Assembly: GCA_016713535.1 (NCBI GenBank)
Contig: JADJOY010000010.1
Coordinates: 124,001-188,000, forward strand
DNA: 64,000 nt
Source: Deltaproteobacteria bacterium
GTDB taxonomy: Bacteria > JADJOY01
Direction: 5' to 3'
Part shown: positions 53,694 to 61,861 of the stretch, one piece after another
Numbering within the stretch: position 1 is the first letter of the stretch
How the letters are laid out: each line of letters starts with the position of its first letter
Notes under the pieces: generated by a model
Database searches by the model: none
Told to the model about the DNA's origin: nothing
Seen by the model: the letters and a program-made list of their open reading frames with translations, nothing else
Program-made: the position numbers and the translations under genes

Positions 53694-55733
53694 TCAGCCT
53701 TGGCCGAGCGCCGCCTCGATCGTGGCGAGGAGCTCGGCGCCGTAGCGCTCCACCTTCGCCGGCCCGATGCCGTGCGCGAGCTCGAGGTCGCTCAGCCGGC
53801 GCGGCTTGATGAGCGCGAGGTCGCGCAAGCTGCGATCGCTCGCGATCACGTAGGGCGGCACTCCGCTCGCCTTCGCGGCACTCATCCGGTACGCGCGCAG
53901 CGCCTCGAAGATCCGCACCGACTCGCCGTCGAGCTGCCCCTCGTCGGCGGTGGTGCGGCGCGCTCCACGTCCGCCGCTCGCGCCACCCGCGAGCGAGCGC
54001 CCCGCCTCGGCGCGCCGGGCGCGCCCGTCCGGCGGCAAGAGCAGCCGCGCCGGACGCTCGGCCTTCATCACCGCGCGCCCGTCGGCGGTGAGGTACGCGA
54101 TCGGCCGCTCGCCGCCCGAGAGATCCACCCACCCCGCCACGACACAGCGCCGGAGCAGCGCCGTGAGCCACGGCTCGGCGCGCTCGCGCAGGATCCCGAA
54201 GGTGGGCGTCTTGTCGAGCCCCGCGCCCGCGAGCCGCGGGTCCTCCTCGCCGCGCAGGAGCTTCGCCGCGGCGGTGAGGCCGAAGCGGCCGTGGATGCGC
54301 GCCACCGCCGAGAGCGCCTTCCGCACCAGCAGCGTCACCTCCTCGCTGCTCGCCTCCTCGCCGCCGTCGGCCATCGCGCGGCACACGTCGCAGCGCCCGC
54401 AGCCGTCGAGGGTCTCGGCCTCGTCGCCGAAGTAGCGCAGGATCGCGTCGTGGCGGCAGGTGCCGCCCTGCGCCCAGCGCATCAGCTCGAGGAAGAGGTT
54501 CCACTTGTGGGCGAGCACGGCGGGCTCGACGCCGCGGCCGTCGGAGGGCTGCTCGAGGATGCGGCGCCGCGTCGGCACGTCACCCGGCATCACCACCAGC
54601 AGCCCGAACGCGGTGGTGCCGTCGCGACCGGCGCGGCCGACCTCCTGGTAATACGCCTCGATCGAGCTCGGCGGACCCAGGTGAACGACCGCGCGCACGT
54701 CGTGCCGGTCGATCCCCATGCCGAACGCGTTGGTCGCGACCACCACCTCGAGCTGGCCATCGGCGAACGCCTGGTGGACCGTGGCGCGGCCGTCGGCGTC
54801 GAGCCCGGCGTGGTAGTAGCGCGCGCGCCAGCCGCGCCCGGCGAGGCGGCCCGCCTCCTCTTCGGCGCCGCGGCGGGTCGGCGAGTAGACGATCGCCGTA
54901 CCGCGCGAGTTCGAGCTCGCGCCGCGTGGGTTGCCGAGCGCCTCCTCGAGCTGACGATCGATCGCGCGCTCGCGCTCCTTCCGGCTCTCGACCTCCGCGA
55001 CACGCAGCACCAGGTTCGGGCGCGCGAAACCCTGCACGAGCTGGGGAGTCGTGGCGTCGAGATTGAGGCGCGCGAGGATCTCGTCGCGCACCACGGGTGT
55101 GGCGGTGGCGGTGCACGCGAGCACCCGCGCGCGCGGCACCTCGGCCAAGAGCTCGCCGATCTGCGCGTATTCGGGCCGGAAGTCGTGGCCCCACTCGCTG
55201 ATGCAGTGGGCCTCGTCGATGGCGACGAGCGGCGGTGCCAGCTCCTTCACCAGCCCGCGGAAGCCCGGGAACGTGAGCCGCTCGGGCGACACGTAGACGA
55301 GCTTCATCTCGCCGCCCGCCACCTTCGCCATGCGCCTCCGCACCTCGTCGGTGTCCAGCGTCGACGCGAGGAACGTGGCCGCGATGCCGCGCTCCTCGAG
55401 CGCCCGCACCTGGTCGTGCATGAGCGCGATGAGCGGCGAGATCACCAGCGTGGTGCCGGGCAGCAGCACCGCGGGGAGCTGGTAGGCGAGGCTCTTCCCG
55501 CCGCCGGTCGGCGCCACCAAGAGCACCCGCCCCACGCGCAGCAGGGTCTCGATCGCCTCGCGCTGCCCGGGGCGAAACTGCGCGTAGCCGAGCCGCGCGA
55601 GCCCCTGCAGCAGCGGATCGGACGTCCGCGACGAAGCGGAGGGTGACTCGACGGAGGGCTCGACCACGATCCGGCGAGCATAAGCCAGCCGCGCGGGGCG
55701 CGGCGCGGCTGCGATCGATCCATCCATGGGCAT
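53694..55733 (-). CDS. recQ: ATP-dependent DNA helicase RecQ
   Basis: This 679-residue protein has helicase motifs GYAQFRPGQREAIETLL (motif 0), VAPTGGGKSLAYQLPA (Walker A), IDEAHCISEWGHDFRPEY (DEAH), CTATATPVVRDEI, VVATNAFGMGIDRHDVRAVVH and YYQEVGRAGRDG. The RQC zinc region has CRHDAILRYFGDE and CGRCDVC. The C-terminal HRDC domain ends LAHGIGPAKVERYGAELLATIEAAL. It unwinds DNA 3'-5' in recombination and repair. ATG choices at 55733 and 55727; the first overlaps a truncated PIN-domain remnant (TGATG). The region between RQC and HRDC is Arg/Gly/Ala-rich. Confidence 0.95.
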   Translation of the reverse strand: MPMDGSIAAAPRPARLAYARRIVVEPSVESPSASSRTSDPLLQGLARLGYAQFRPGQREAIETLLRVGRVLLVAPTGGGKSLAYQLPAVLLPGTTLVISPLIALMHDQVRALEERGIAATFLASTLDTDEVRRRMAKVAGGEMKLVYVSPERLTFPGFRGLVKELAPPLVAIDEAHCISEWGHDFRPEYAQIGELLAEVPRARVLACTATATPVVRDEILARLNLDATTPQLVQGFARPNLVLRVAEVESRKERERAIDRQLEEALGNPRGASSNSRGTAIVYSPTRRGAEEEAGRLAGRGWRARYYHAGLDADGRATVHQAFADGQLEVVVATNAFGMGIDRHDVRAVVHLGPPSSIEAYYQEVGRAGRDGTTAFGLLVVMPGDVPTRRRILEQPSDGRGVEPAVLAHKWNLFLELMRWAQGGTCRHDAILRYFGDEAETLDGCGRCDVCRAMADGGEEASSEEVTLLVRKALSAVARIHGRFGLTAAAKLLRGEEDPRLAGAGLDKTPTFGILRERAEPWLTALLRRCVVAGWVDLSGGERPIAYLTADGRAVMKAERPARLLLPPDGRARRAEAGRSLAGGASGGRGARRTTADEGQLDGESVRIFEALRAYRMSAAKASGVPPYVIASDRSLRDLALIKPRRLSDLELAHGIGPAKVERYGAELLATIEAALGQG

Positions 55734-55909
55734 CACTCCGAAGCCGAGCGCGTGGCGGGCGCCGTGAGCGCCGTGGCGAGGTGGAGGGCGTCCAGCGTGC
55801 GGATCGGCTCGACCCGGAACGGTCGGCGTGCTCGCGCAAGCACCGCCTCGGACACCTGGAAGAGCGTCCAGTGGGCCTGCGCCCGCTCGAGCATCGCGCG
55901 CAGCCTGGT
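55733..55909 (-). pseudogene. VapC/PIN-domain C-terminal remnant
   Basis: The last ~58 residues of this frame read RLRAMLERAQAHWTLFQVSEAVLARARRPFRVEPIRTLDALHLATAL. This is the C-terminal half of a PIN toxin (the RTLDALHLA motif carries a metal-binding Asp). Sequence upstream is unrelated low-complexity DNA and the N-terminal PIN Asp motif is absent. No antitoxin is next to it. The remnant ends in a TGATG overlap with recQ, which may now use its translation signals. Confidence 0.7.
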
Positions 55910-56073
55910 TGGGAGGGTTGGATCGACACCGGCCGATCGTGCGCCTCCGCGGAGCGCCGACCCAATCGATGGGTACCGTCGCCGGCCGCGCGTGCGTTGA
56001 CTGTCGACATCGCGCTGGGGCCAAATACGCAAAACCCCTCCCCACTCGCGCTGCCGAGGACGTGAGCGCCGCC

Positions 56074-56553
56074 ATGACCAAGCCCCCCGCCAGCCCTCCC
56101 GCGATCCACCCGATCGAGCAGTACGGCCTCGACCTGCGCGGCGCCTTCACCCGCGAGCGGGGCGCGGTGCACGTCGCGAGCGGTGCCGAGAACCGCCACG
56201 TCGAGACGCTGGTGCGCTTCTACGCCGCGGTGGCGGCACGGCGCATGGACGAGGTCGAGTCGCTGCTCTGCGATGACGCCCGCTTCACGATCCACGGACC
56301 CGGGCGGTTGCCGGTTCGAGGCGCGACCGGCCGCGGACCGACCCTCGACGGGATCGCCCGGAACTTCGCGCGCTTCGTCTCGGACGGACCGACGATCGAA
56401 CGCGTCGCCGCGCAGGGCGACGTGGTGATGGTGGTCGCGCACGAGACCGGCCGCTACGCCGACAGCCACGAGCGCTACGACCACCACTTCGTCCAGGAGT
56501 TCACGTTCCGCGACGGGCGCATGTTCGACTACCGGCTGTTCGTCTGCGCATGA
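56074..56553 (+). CDS. SnoaL-like / NTF2-fold protein
   Basis: This 159-residue protein has the NTF2-fold pattern: VETLVRFYAAVAARRMDEVESLLCDDARFTIHG, GPTLDGIARNFARFVSD, VVMVVAHETGRYADSHERYDHHFVQEFTFRDGRMFDYRLFV. Such proteins are enzymes (isomerases, cyclases) or binding proteins. There is no signal peptide. The ATG at 56074 is preferred, with a GTG at 56062 as an alternative. Its stop overlaps the next ATG (ATGA), so it is translated with the following membrane protein. Confidence 0.8.
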   Translation: MTKPPASPPAIHPIEQYGLDLRGAFTRERGAVHVASGAENRHVETLVRFYAAVAARRMDEVESLLCDDARFTIHGPGRLPVRGATGRGPTLDGIARNFARFVSDGPTIERVAAQGDVVMVVAHETGRYADSHERYDHHFVQEFTFRDGRMFDYRLFVCA

Positions 56554-57113
56554 GCCGGACGGCCGCGGCGGCGCCGACCCCGATCGCGCGCGCGACGCTG
56601 ACCGTGGCGGCGCTGGGGGTGCTGCTCGCGGCGCAGGAGATCGCAGGCGCGCGCCTCGACGTCGGGACGGACGGTTGGCTGGCGCCGGCGACGCGCGAGT
56701 GGCCGATCGATGAGGTGGTCGATCGCCTCAGTTACGTCACGACGGGCTGGCTCCTCGTGGCGACGCTCGCCTGGCTCGTGCTGCGGGTGGCGCGGCGGCG
56801 GGTGAGCTGGGAGGACGTCGCGGCGGCGATCGGTGCCGCGCTGTGGCCCACGGCGATCGCGGCCGGCGCGCTTCTCGTGACCACGCTCGTCGAGGGGCCC
56901 GCCACGCCATTCGTGGCGTTCTTCTGGGCGAGCGCGCTCGTGAGCGCTGGAGCGTTCGCGCGAGCGCTCGCTCGGCTGCGGCCGGTTGGCGTGCGCGGGG
57001 CCGCGGCTGTGATCGTGACGGTGCTAGGGCCGCTCGCGGTCGCGACGTGGTGGTTCGGACGATTCTGGCTCCTCGAGTATCGCGAGCTCGCGGCGTTCGG
57101 AGTGCCGTCGTGA
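56550..57113 (+). CDS. Membrane protein, unknown function
   Basis: This 187-residue protein has four or five helices (TLTVAALGVLLAAQEIAGA, WLLVATLAWLVLRVA, IGAALWPTAIAAGALLVTTL, PFVAFFWASALVSAGAFARAL, AAVIVTVLGPLAVATWWFG). I do not recognise a family. It overlaps its neighbours by 4 bp on both sides, so the three genes form one unit. Confidence 0.6.
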   Translation: MSRTAAAAPTPIARATLTVAALGVLLAAQEIAGARLDVGTDGWLAPATREWPIDEVVDRLSYVTTGWLLVATLAWLVLRVARRRVSWEDVAAAIGAALWPTAIAAGALLVTTLVEGPATPFVAFFWASALVSAGAFARALARLRPVGVRGAAAVIVTVLGPLAVATWWFGRFWLLEYRELAAFGVPS

Positions 57114-58330
57114 GCCGGCGGACGCTCATCTGGATCGGCGGATGGGTGGCCGCGGTGGTGCTGATCGAGGGAGCCGCGTTCATCGTGGATCGTCGGGGGC
57201 CCGACGTCGACGTCTCCGGCATGGTCACGGACGCATACGTGGGCGAGCCGATTCGGCTGATGGGGCTGAACGTGTCGAACCGGAGCAAGCGGCCCATCGA
57301 GCTGCGCTCCGTCACCGTCGAGTGGCTCGGGTCGAAGCGGGTGGTGACGCTCGGCCGCACGATCGCCGCGGCGCAGATCGTGGCGATCGAGGGCGACGTG
57401 GCCGCGGTGCTGGAACGTCCCGCGGAGCCCGGCACGTATCCGATCGCGATCACGGCTGTCGACGCGGCGTACTCCTCGCCGGGTGGTGCGGAGACGGTGC
57501 CGCAGCTCTCGGCGCTGCCGCTCAGGACCACGCTTGCCGTGATGAGCGACGGCGGACCCGGGAATGGCTTCCGCGACTTCCTCGCCGCGGCCCGGGTGTG
57601 CGAGCCCGCACCCGCGCCGAGCGCCGCGCTCGGAAGGGTTCCCGAGCCCGAACGTGACGTCATCGCCGCGCGCCTGCGACAGAACGACGGCTGTACTGCT
57701 CTTGCCCGCTCGGCCGCGCACGCGCCGACGTTCATTGCGCCCGAGCCGCGCCGCTACACCGAGCCGAGCTTCGACTACCTGCGGTGGCAGAACCCCGGGC
57801 ACTGGCTCGTCCTGGCCGGCGCCGAAGCCGAGTGGCGTGGCGACCTCGACGGGGCTTGGACGAGCAACCTCGAGAGCTTGCTGCTCGCGCTCCGGATGGA
57901 GGCAGCCACGTGGCAGCATGACTCGACCAGTTCCATCGTGACGATCCGGCAGGCCGCGCCACCGCGGCGCGAGCTCGTTCGCCTGCTCGATGGCGGGCGG
58001 GCCCCACCGCCGGACCTCGTGCGTCCCTACCTCGAGGCGTTCGTCCCGCTCCTCGCCGAGCTCGACCGCGCGACCGGACCCGAAGCGCTCGCCGTGGACG
58101 TACCCGAAGCGGTCCTGCGTCCGTTCCGCTATTCGCCGTTGGCGCCGCTCCTCAGTATCCCGCTCCGGGGAATGTCGCTCCACAACCAAACGAGGATGGT
58201 CCAGAAGCGCTTCGCCCACCTCGTCCGCACCAAGGCGCTGGTGCGGCGGCTGGAGGAGGCGCTCGGCGGTGCGAGGTCGTCGCGTATCGCGGGCGGGGAC
58301 GGGCCCCGCCCCTACGAGGTCGATCCGTAG
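57110..58330 (+). CDS. Membrane-anchored periplasmic protein, unknown function
   Basis: A GTG start overlapping the previous stop gives 406 residues: one N-terminal helix (TLIWIGGWVAAVVLIEGAAFIV), an Ig-like beta domain (MGLNVSNRSKRPIELRSVTVEWLG) to about residue 140, then an alpha-rich domain. No family is recognised. The last residues, RIAGGDGPRPYEVDP, and the TAG stop are read from repeat hairpins (58296 onward). The original 3' end may therefore have been replaced by a repeat insertion. Confidence 0.6.
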   Translation: MSRRTLIWIGGWVAAVVLIEGAAFIVDRRGPDVDVSGMVTDAYVGEPIRLMGLNVSNRSKRPIELRSVTVEWLGSKRVVTLGRTIAAAQIVAIEGDVAAVLERPAEPGTYPIAITAVDAAYSSPGGAETVPQLSALPLRTTLAVMSDGGPGNGFRDFLAAARVCEPAPAPSAALGRVPEPERDVIAARLRQNDGCTALARSAAHAPTFIAPEPRRYTEPSFDYLRWQNPGHWLVLAGAEAEWRGDLDGAWTSNLESLLLALRMEAATWQHDSTSSIVTIRQAAPPRRELVRLLDGGRAPPPDLVRPYLEAFVPLLAELDRATGPEALAVDVPEAVLRPFRYSPLAPLLSIPLRGMSLHNQTRMVQKRFAHLVRTKALVRRLEEALGGARSSRIAGGDGPRPYEVDP

Positions 58331-58420
58331 GGGCGGCGCCTGCGCCTGTCGCCGCCCGCCGTGCGGCTCGACGACGTACATCCCGCTCCCCGGGAGGGCT
58401 GACGCCCTCCCCTACTCCCG
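58296..58420. repeat. Repeat hairpins overlapping the 3' end of the preceding gene
   Basis: GCGGGCGGGGACGGGCCCCG followed by CCCCTACGAG lies within the coding end. GTAGGGGCGGCG pairs with CGCCGCCC across 58327-58360 and gives the TAG stop. GGAGGGC/GCCCTCC with loop TGAC ends with CCTAC near 58415. Confidence 0.8.
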
Positions 58421-58460
58421 AATCGATGACTCATCCCCATGAGTCAAGTAGACTCGGACC

Positions 58461-58718
58461 ATGATCAAGCGGCTCCAGGTGCTCATGGACGAGCGCGAGC
58501 TTCGCGAGATCCGCCACGCCGCGAAGGCGAGCCGTGTGCCCGTCGCGGAATGGGTGCGCCGGGCGCTTCGCGACGCGCGGCGGCGCGAGTCGTCCGGCGA
58601 TCCCGCAGCGAAGCTCGACCTGATCCGGAAGAGCGCCGCGGCGGACTTTCCGACCGGTGACATCGATCAGATGCTCGCGGAGATCGAGCGCGGCTACACG
58701 AAAGACTTTGCCGGGTGA
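58461..58718 (+). CDS. vapB: VapB-type antitoxin (ribbon-helix-helix)
   Basis: This 85-residue protein begins [39 protein letters not shown], the ribbon strand plus two helices of an RHH DNA-binding domain. The tail, [18 protein letters not shown], is the toxin-binding kind. It should neutralise the VapC encoded next (4-bp overlap) and repress their promoter. The short upstream CATGAGTCAAGTAGACTCG (about 58439-58457) is a possible operator, with GAGTC and GACTC arms. Confidence 0.9.
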   Translation: MIKRLQVLMDERELREIRHAAKASRVPVAEWVRRALRDARRRESSGDPAAKLDLIRKSAAADFPTGDIDQMLAEIERGYTKDFAG

Positions 58719-59113
58719 TCTTCGTCGACTCGAACGTACCCATGTACCTGGTGGGCGCCGTTCATCCCCACAAGATCGACGCGCAGCAGGCACTCGAGCG
58801 CCTGACGACGGCGCGCGAGCGTCTCGTCACCGACGCGGAGGTGCTGCAGGAGATCCTGCACCGCTACGCGGCGATCCGCCGCCTCGACGCGATCCAGCCC
58901 GCATTCGACGTGTTGCTCGGTGTGGTCGACGAGGTGTTCCCGATCGAGTCGGCGGACGTCGAGCGGGCGCGCGAGGTGCTGCTGGCGCGACCGGCGCTGT
59001 CCGCCCGCGACGCGCTTCACGTCGCCGTCATGAAACGCCACCGGGTGAGCCGGATCCTGAGCTTCGATGCCGGGTTCGACACGGTCCCCGGTCTCACCCG
59101 CCTGACTCGCTAG
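58715..59113 (+). CDS. vapC: VapC-type toxin (PIN-domain ribonuclease)
   Basis: A GTG start overlaps the vapB stop and gives 132 residues. The PIN acidic residues are visible: VDSNVPMYL near the start, [24 protein letters not shown] and SFDAGFD near the end. VapC toxins cleave RNA, often tRNA. The pair is complete, unlike the remnant at 55733. Its TAG stop lies next to a repeat hairpin. Confidence 0.9.
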   Translation: MIFVDSNVPMYLVGAVHPHKIDAQQALERLTTARERLVTDAEVLQEILHRYAAIRRLDAIQPAFDVLLGVVDEVFPIESADVERAREVLLARPALSARDALHVAVMKRHRVSRILSFDAGFDTVPGLTRLTR

Positions 59114-60352
59114 CCGGTCGTGCGGCGCGCGACCCTCCCGGGCGGGTCGATGCGCACCTCCTCGCGGATCGGCGGACCGAGTTGCGCGCGGGACGATCGA
59201 TCCCGATCTAGCCAGCCCGGAGGGGCACGCGTCGCGTGCCCGGCGATACGACCGAGACGATGCGCCGGCTCGGGCGTCGATCCCTGAACCGCACAGCGAT
59301 CCACGCGCTCGTCGCCGCGACGTCGTCGCGGATCGCCGGTCGCGCGACGCGCGACCCTCCCACCCGGGTCGATGCGCGCGTTCTCGCGGATCGGCGGACC
59401 GAGTTGCGCGCGGGACGATCGATCCCGATCCAGCCAGCCCGGAGGGGCACGCGTCGCGTGCCTGGCGATACGACCGAGACGATACGCCGGCTCGGGCGTC
59501 GATCCCTCTACCGCACATCGATCCACGCCCCGGGCGCCGCGCCGTCGTCGCGGATCGCCGGTCGCGCGACGCGCGACCCTCCCACCCGGGTCGATCGCGC
59601 GTCCTCGCGTAACCCGGGTGGGCGTGAAGCCCACGTCCACCGAACCGCCTCGTAGGGGCGGGGCCTGTCCCCGCCCGGGGTGTCCTCGCGGCACGTCACG
59701 ACGCCGATCGCCTTGCGGCTCGACGACGTCCATCCCGCTCCGGGAGGGCTGACGCCCTCCCCTACGCTCCCGCGGCTTCGCCTCGTCCAGGAGGGGCACG
59801 CGTTGCGTGCCCGACCGAGACGATGCGCCGGCTCGGGCGTCGATCCCTGTATCGCACAGCAATCCACGCGCTCGTCGCCGCGACGTCGTCGCGGATCGCC
59901 GGTCGCGCGACGCGCGACCCTCCCACCCGGGTCGATGCGCGCGTCCTCGCGTAACCCGGGTGGGCGTGAAGCCCACGTCCACCGAACCGCCTCGTAGGGG
60001 CGGGGCCTGTCCCCGCCCGGGGTGTCCTCGCGGCACGTCACGACGCCGATCGCCTTGCGGCTCGACGACGTCCATCCCGCTCCGGGAGGGCTGACGCCCT
60101 CCCCTACGCTCCCGCGGCTTCGCCTCGTCCAGGAGGGGCACGCGTTGCGTGCCCGACCGAGACGATGCGCCGGCTCGGGCGTCGATCCCTGTACCCCACA
60201 GCGATCCACGCCCCGGGCGACGCGGCGTCGTCGCGTATCGCCGGTCGCGCGACGCGCGACCCTCCATGGCGTCGTCGGCGGTGCGGGCGTCGTCGCTTGT
60301 CGCGGGCGACCTCACGGTCGCCCCTACACACCCGTGCGGCGTCCGCGACGAA
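59114..60352. repeat. Composite array of hairpin repeats, 222- and 342-bp units
   Basis: At least ten hairpins fill 1.24 kb: GGGCACGCG/CGCGTGCCC near 59223, 59445, 59793 and 60132; GGTCGCGCG/CGCGCGACC near 59117, 59338, 59568, 59898 and 60243; GTGGGC/GCCCAC near 59618 and 59960; GGGGCGGGG/CCCCGCC near 59655 and 59997; GGAGGGC/GCCCTCC near 59742 and 60085; GGGCGACC/GGTCGCCC near 60303. A first unit recurs after 222 bp (59219 to 59441) and a larger one after 342 bp (59611 to 59953). Long frames here (e.g. 59110-60528) arise from the repeats and are not genes. Confidence 0.9.
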
Positions 60353-61282
60353 TCAGAACAAGGGCTCGTACGGGAAGATGTCGGAGCTGACCTGGTTGGG
60401 GACGAAGCTCGCCTTGAAGGCGGCGGGCACCACGTCCGCGACGCTCTGCGGGGTCCAGCCGCCTTCCTTGTGGACGGCGCGGATCGGGCGCGGCAGCGAG
60501 AAGAGGACGATCTCGCCGGCGCGCACACAGAACACCTGGCCGTTCACCTCGGCGGCCGCGTCGCTCGCCAGGAACGTGACGAGCGGCGCGATCTGCTCGG
60601 GCTTCATCTTCTTCAGGTTCTCGACGCGCCGCTTCTCCGCGTCGGTGCGGCCCTCGGGGATCGTGGCGGTGAGGCGCGTCCACGCGAACGGCGCCACCGC
60701 GTTGCAGCGCACGTGGAAGCGGCTCATGTCGAGCGCGATCGAGCGCGTGAGCCCGACGATCCCGAGCTTCGCGGCGGCGTAGTTCGACTGGCCGTAGTTC
60801 CCGATCAGGCCCGACGTGGAGGTGAAGTTCACGATCGAGCCGCCGCCCTGCGCGCGGAAGCGCTCGGCCGCGGCGCGCGACACGTTGAACGTGCCCTTCA
60901 GGTGCACCGCGATCACCGCGTCCCAGTCGGCCTCGGTCATCTTGTGGAAGATCACGTCGCGCAGGATGCCGGCGTTGTTGACCACGAAGTCGAGGCGCCC
61001 GAAGCGATCCACCGCCTGCGCCACCATCGCGTGGGCACCGTCCCAGCTCGCCACCGAGTCGAAGTTCGCGACCGCCTGCCCCTTCTCCTTCGCGATCGCC
61101 GCGACCACCTCGTCGGCGGGGCGCTCGCCCGTGTCGCTGCCGTCGGCCGCGGCGCCCACGTCGTTCACCACCACCGCCGCACCCTCGCGCGCCATCATGA
61201 GCGCGATCTCGCGGCCGATGCCGCGCCCGGCGCCGGTGACGATCCCCACCTTCCCTTCGAGCATCCGCGTGGTCGATTCCAT
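60353..61282 (-). CDS. Short-chain dehydrogenase, 3-hydroxyacyl-CoA dehydrogenase-like
   Basis: Starting at the ATG at 61282 (GAGGAGAGGATCG upstream), the protein has 309 residues. It has the NAD-binding GIVTGAGRGIGREIAL, VNDVGAAADGS, NNAGILRD, the catalytic Ser in IVNFTSTSGLIGN, YGQSNYAAAKLG with Tyr and Lys, and NAVAPFAWTRLTATIPE. Sequence and length resemble the dehydrogenase domain of peroxisomal-type multifunctional enzymes, acting on hydroxyacyl-CoA or hydroxysteroid substrates. The FadL-type porin nearby fits a role in breakdown of hydrophobic compounds; that link is inferred. Confidence 0.88.
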   Translation of the reverse strand: MESTTRMLEGKVGIVTGAGRGIGREIALMMAREGAAVVVNDVGAAADGSDTGERPADEVVAAIAKEKGQAVANFDSVASWDGAHAMVAQAVDRFGRLDFVVNNAGILRDVIFHKMTEADWDAVIAVHLKGTFNVSRAAAERFRAQGGGSIVNFTSTSGLIGNYGQSNYAAAKLGIVGLTRSIALDMSRFHVRCNAVAPFAWTRLTATIPEGRTDAEKRRVENLKKMKPEQIAPLVTFLASDAAAEVNGQVFCVRAGEIVLFSLPRPIRAVHKEGGWTPQSVADVVPAAFKASFVPNQVSSDIFPYEPLF

Positions 61283-61324
61283 CGATCCTCTCCTCCTCGG
61301 CGACGAGGTTCGTCCACGCGTCCT

Positions 61325-61343
61325 GCGGGGGACAAGCCCCCGC
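61325..61343. repeat. Repeat hairpin giving the stop codon of the SRPBCC gene
   Basis: GCGGGGG/CCCCCGC with loop ACAAG, followed by GCTACGA. On the minus strand its flank reads TCG TAG, the last codon and stop of the gene at 61345. Confidence 0.8.
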
Positions 61344-61344
61344 G

Positions 61345-61827
61345 CTACGAGGCCGCCGTCTTCGCTTCGAGGGTGCGGCGCGCTTTCTTCAGGGCTTGCT
61401 CGAGGCCGATCGTGGCGGTGGCGCGCGCGGCCTTCGCGACCATGCCGACCGGCATCAGCCGCGGCACCTCGGCGCGCGGCGAGACCCAGAGCTTCACGGT
61501 CACGCGCGTGCGCGAGGCGCCGGCCGCGTCGAGCAGGAGCGTGACCCGCATGTCGGTGTTGCCGGTGCCCGGCACCGACTCGAAGACGAGCTCGGCGGGT
61601 GCGCGCTTCGTCACGTCCATCTCGGCGCGCACCTCCATCGCGAGGTCCTTGATCCCGAACGGCCCGAGCACCAGCTCGTAGCGCTCGTCCGGCACGATCT
61701 CGATCGCGTCGTTGATGAGCGGGAAGGCACGCAGCGAGTCGGGCAGCTTCGACATCCAGCTCCACACCAGCCCGCGCTCGCGCGCGACGACCGTGTGCGC
61801 CTCGGCCTCGAAGTGGAAGCGCGCCAT
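61345..61827 (-). CDS. SRPBCC / DUF1997-like protein
   Basis: This 160-residue protein has the START-like pattern: an N-terminal strand (ARFHFEAEAHTVVARE), a helix, WMSKLPDSLRAFPLINDAIEIV, strands LVLGPFGIKDLAMEVRAEMDV and MRVTLLLDAAGASRTRVTVKLWVSP, and a long C-terminal helix. Such proteins bind hydrophobic ligands in a cavity. The role is not known. It lies 62 bp upstream of the SDR on the same strand and downstream of the FadL gene, so a lipid-linked operon is likely. Confidence 0.75.
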   Translation of the reverse strand: MARFHFEAEAHTVVARERGLVWSWMSKLPDSLRAFPLINDAIEIVPDERYELVLGPFGIKDLAMEVRAEMDVTKRAPAELVFESVPGTGNTDMRVTLLLDAAGASRTRVTVKLWVSPRAEVPRLMPVGMVAKAARATATIGLEQALKKARRTLEAKTAAS

Positions 61828-61861
61828 CGCTCGTGCCGCCGCCCGCCGCCGCGCCGACCGC

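Noticed and set aside
53574-55646. 690-residue plus-strand frame
   Set aside because: Antisense shadow of recQ and the hairpin cluster.
59114-60352. CRISPR array
   Set aside because: The repeated units are 222 and 342 bp with no short repeat / unique spacer pattern, and no cas gene is present.
59110-60528. 472-residue minus-strand frame and several smaller frames in the same place
   Set aside because: They are built from tandem hairpin repeats, and the same peptide blocks recur with the repeat period.
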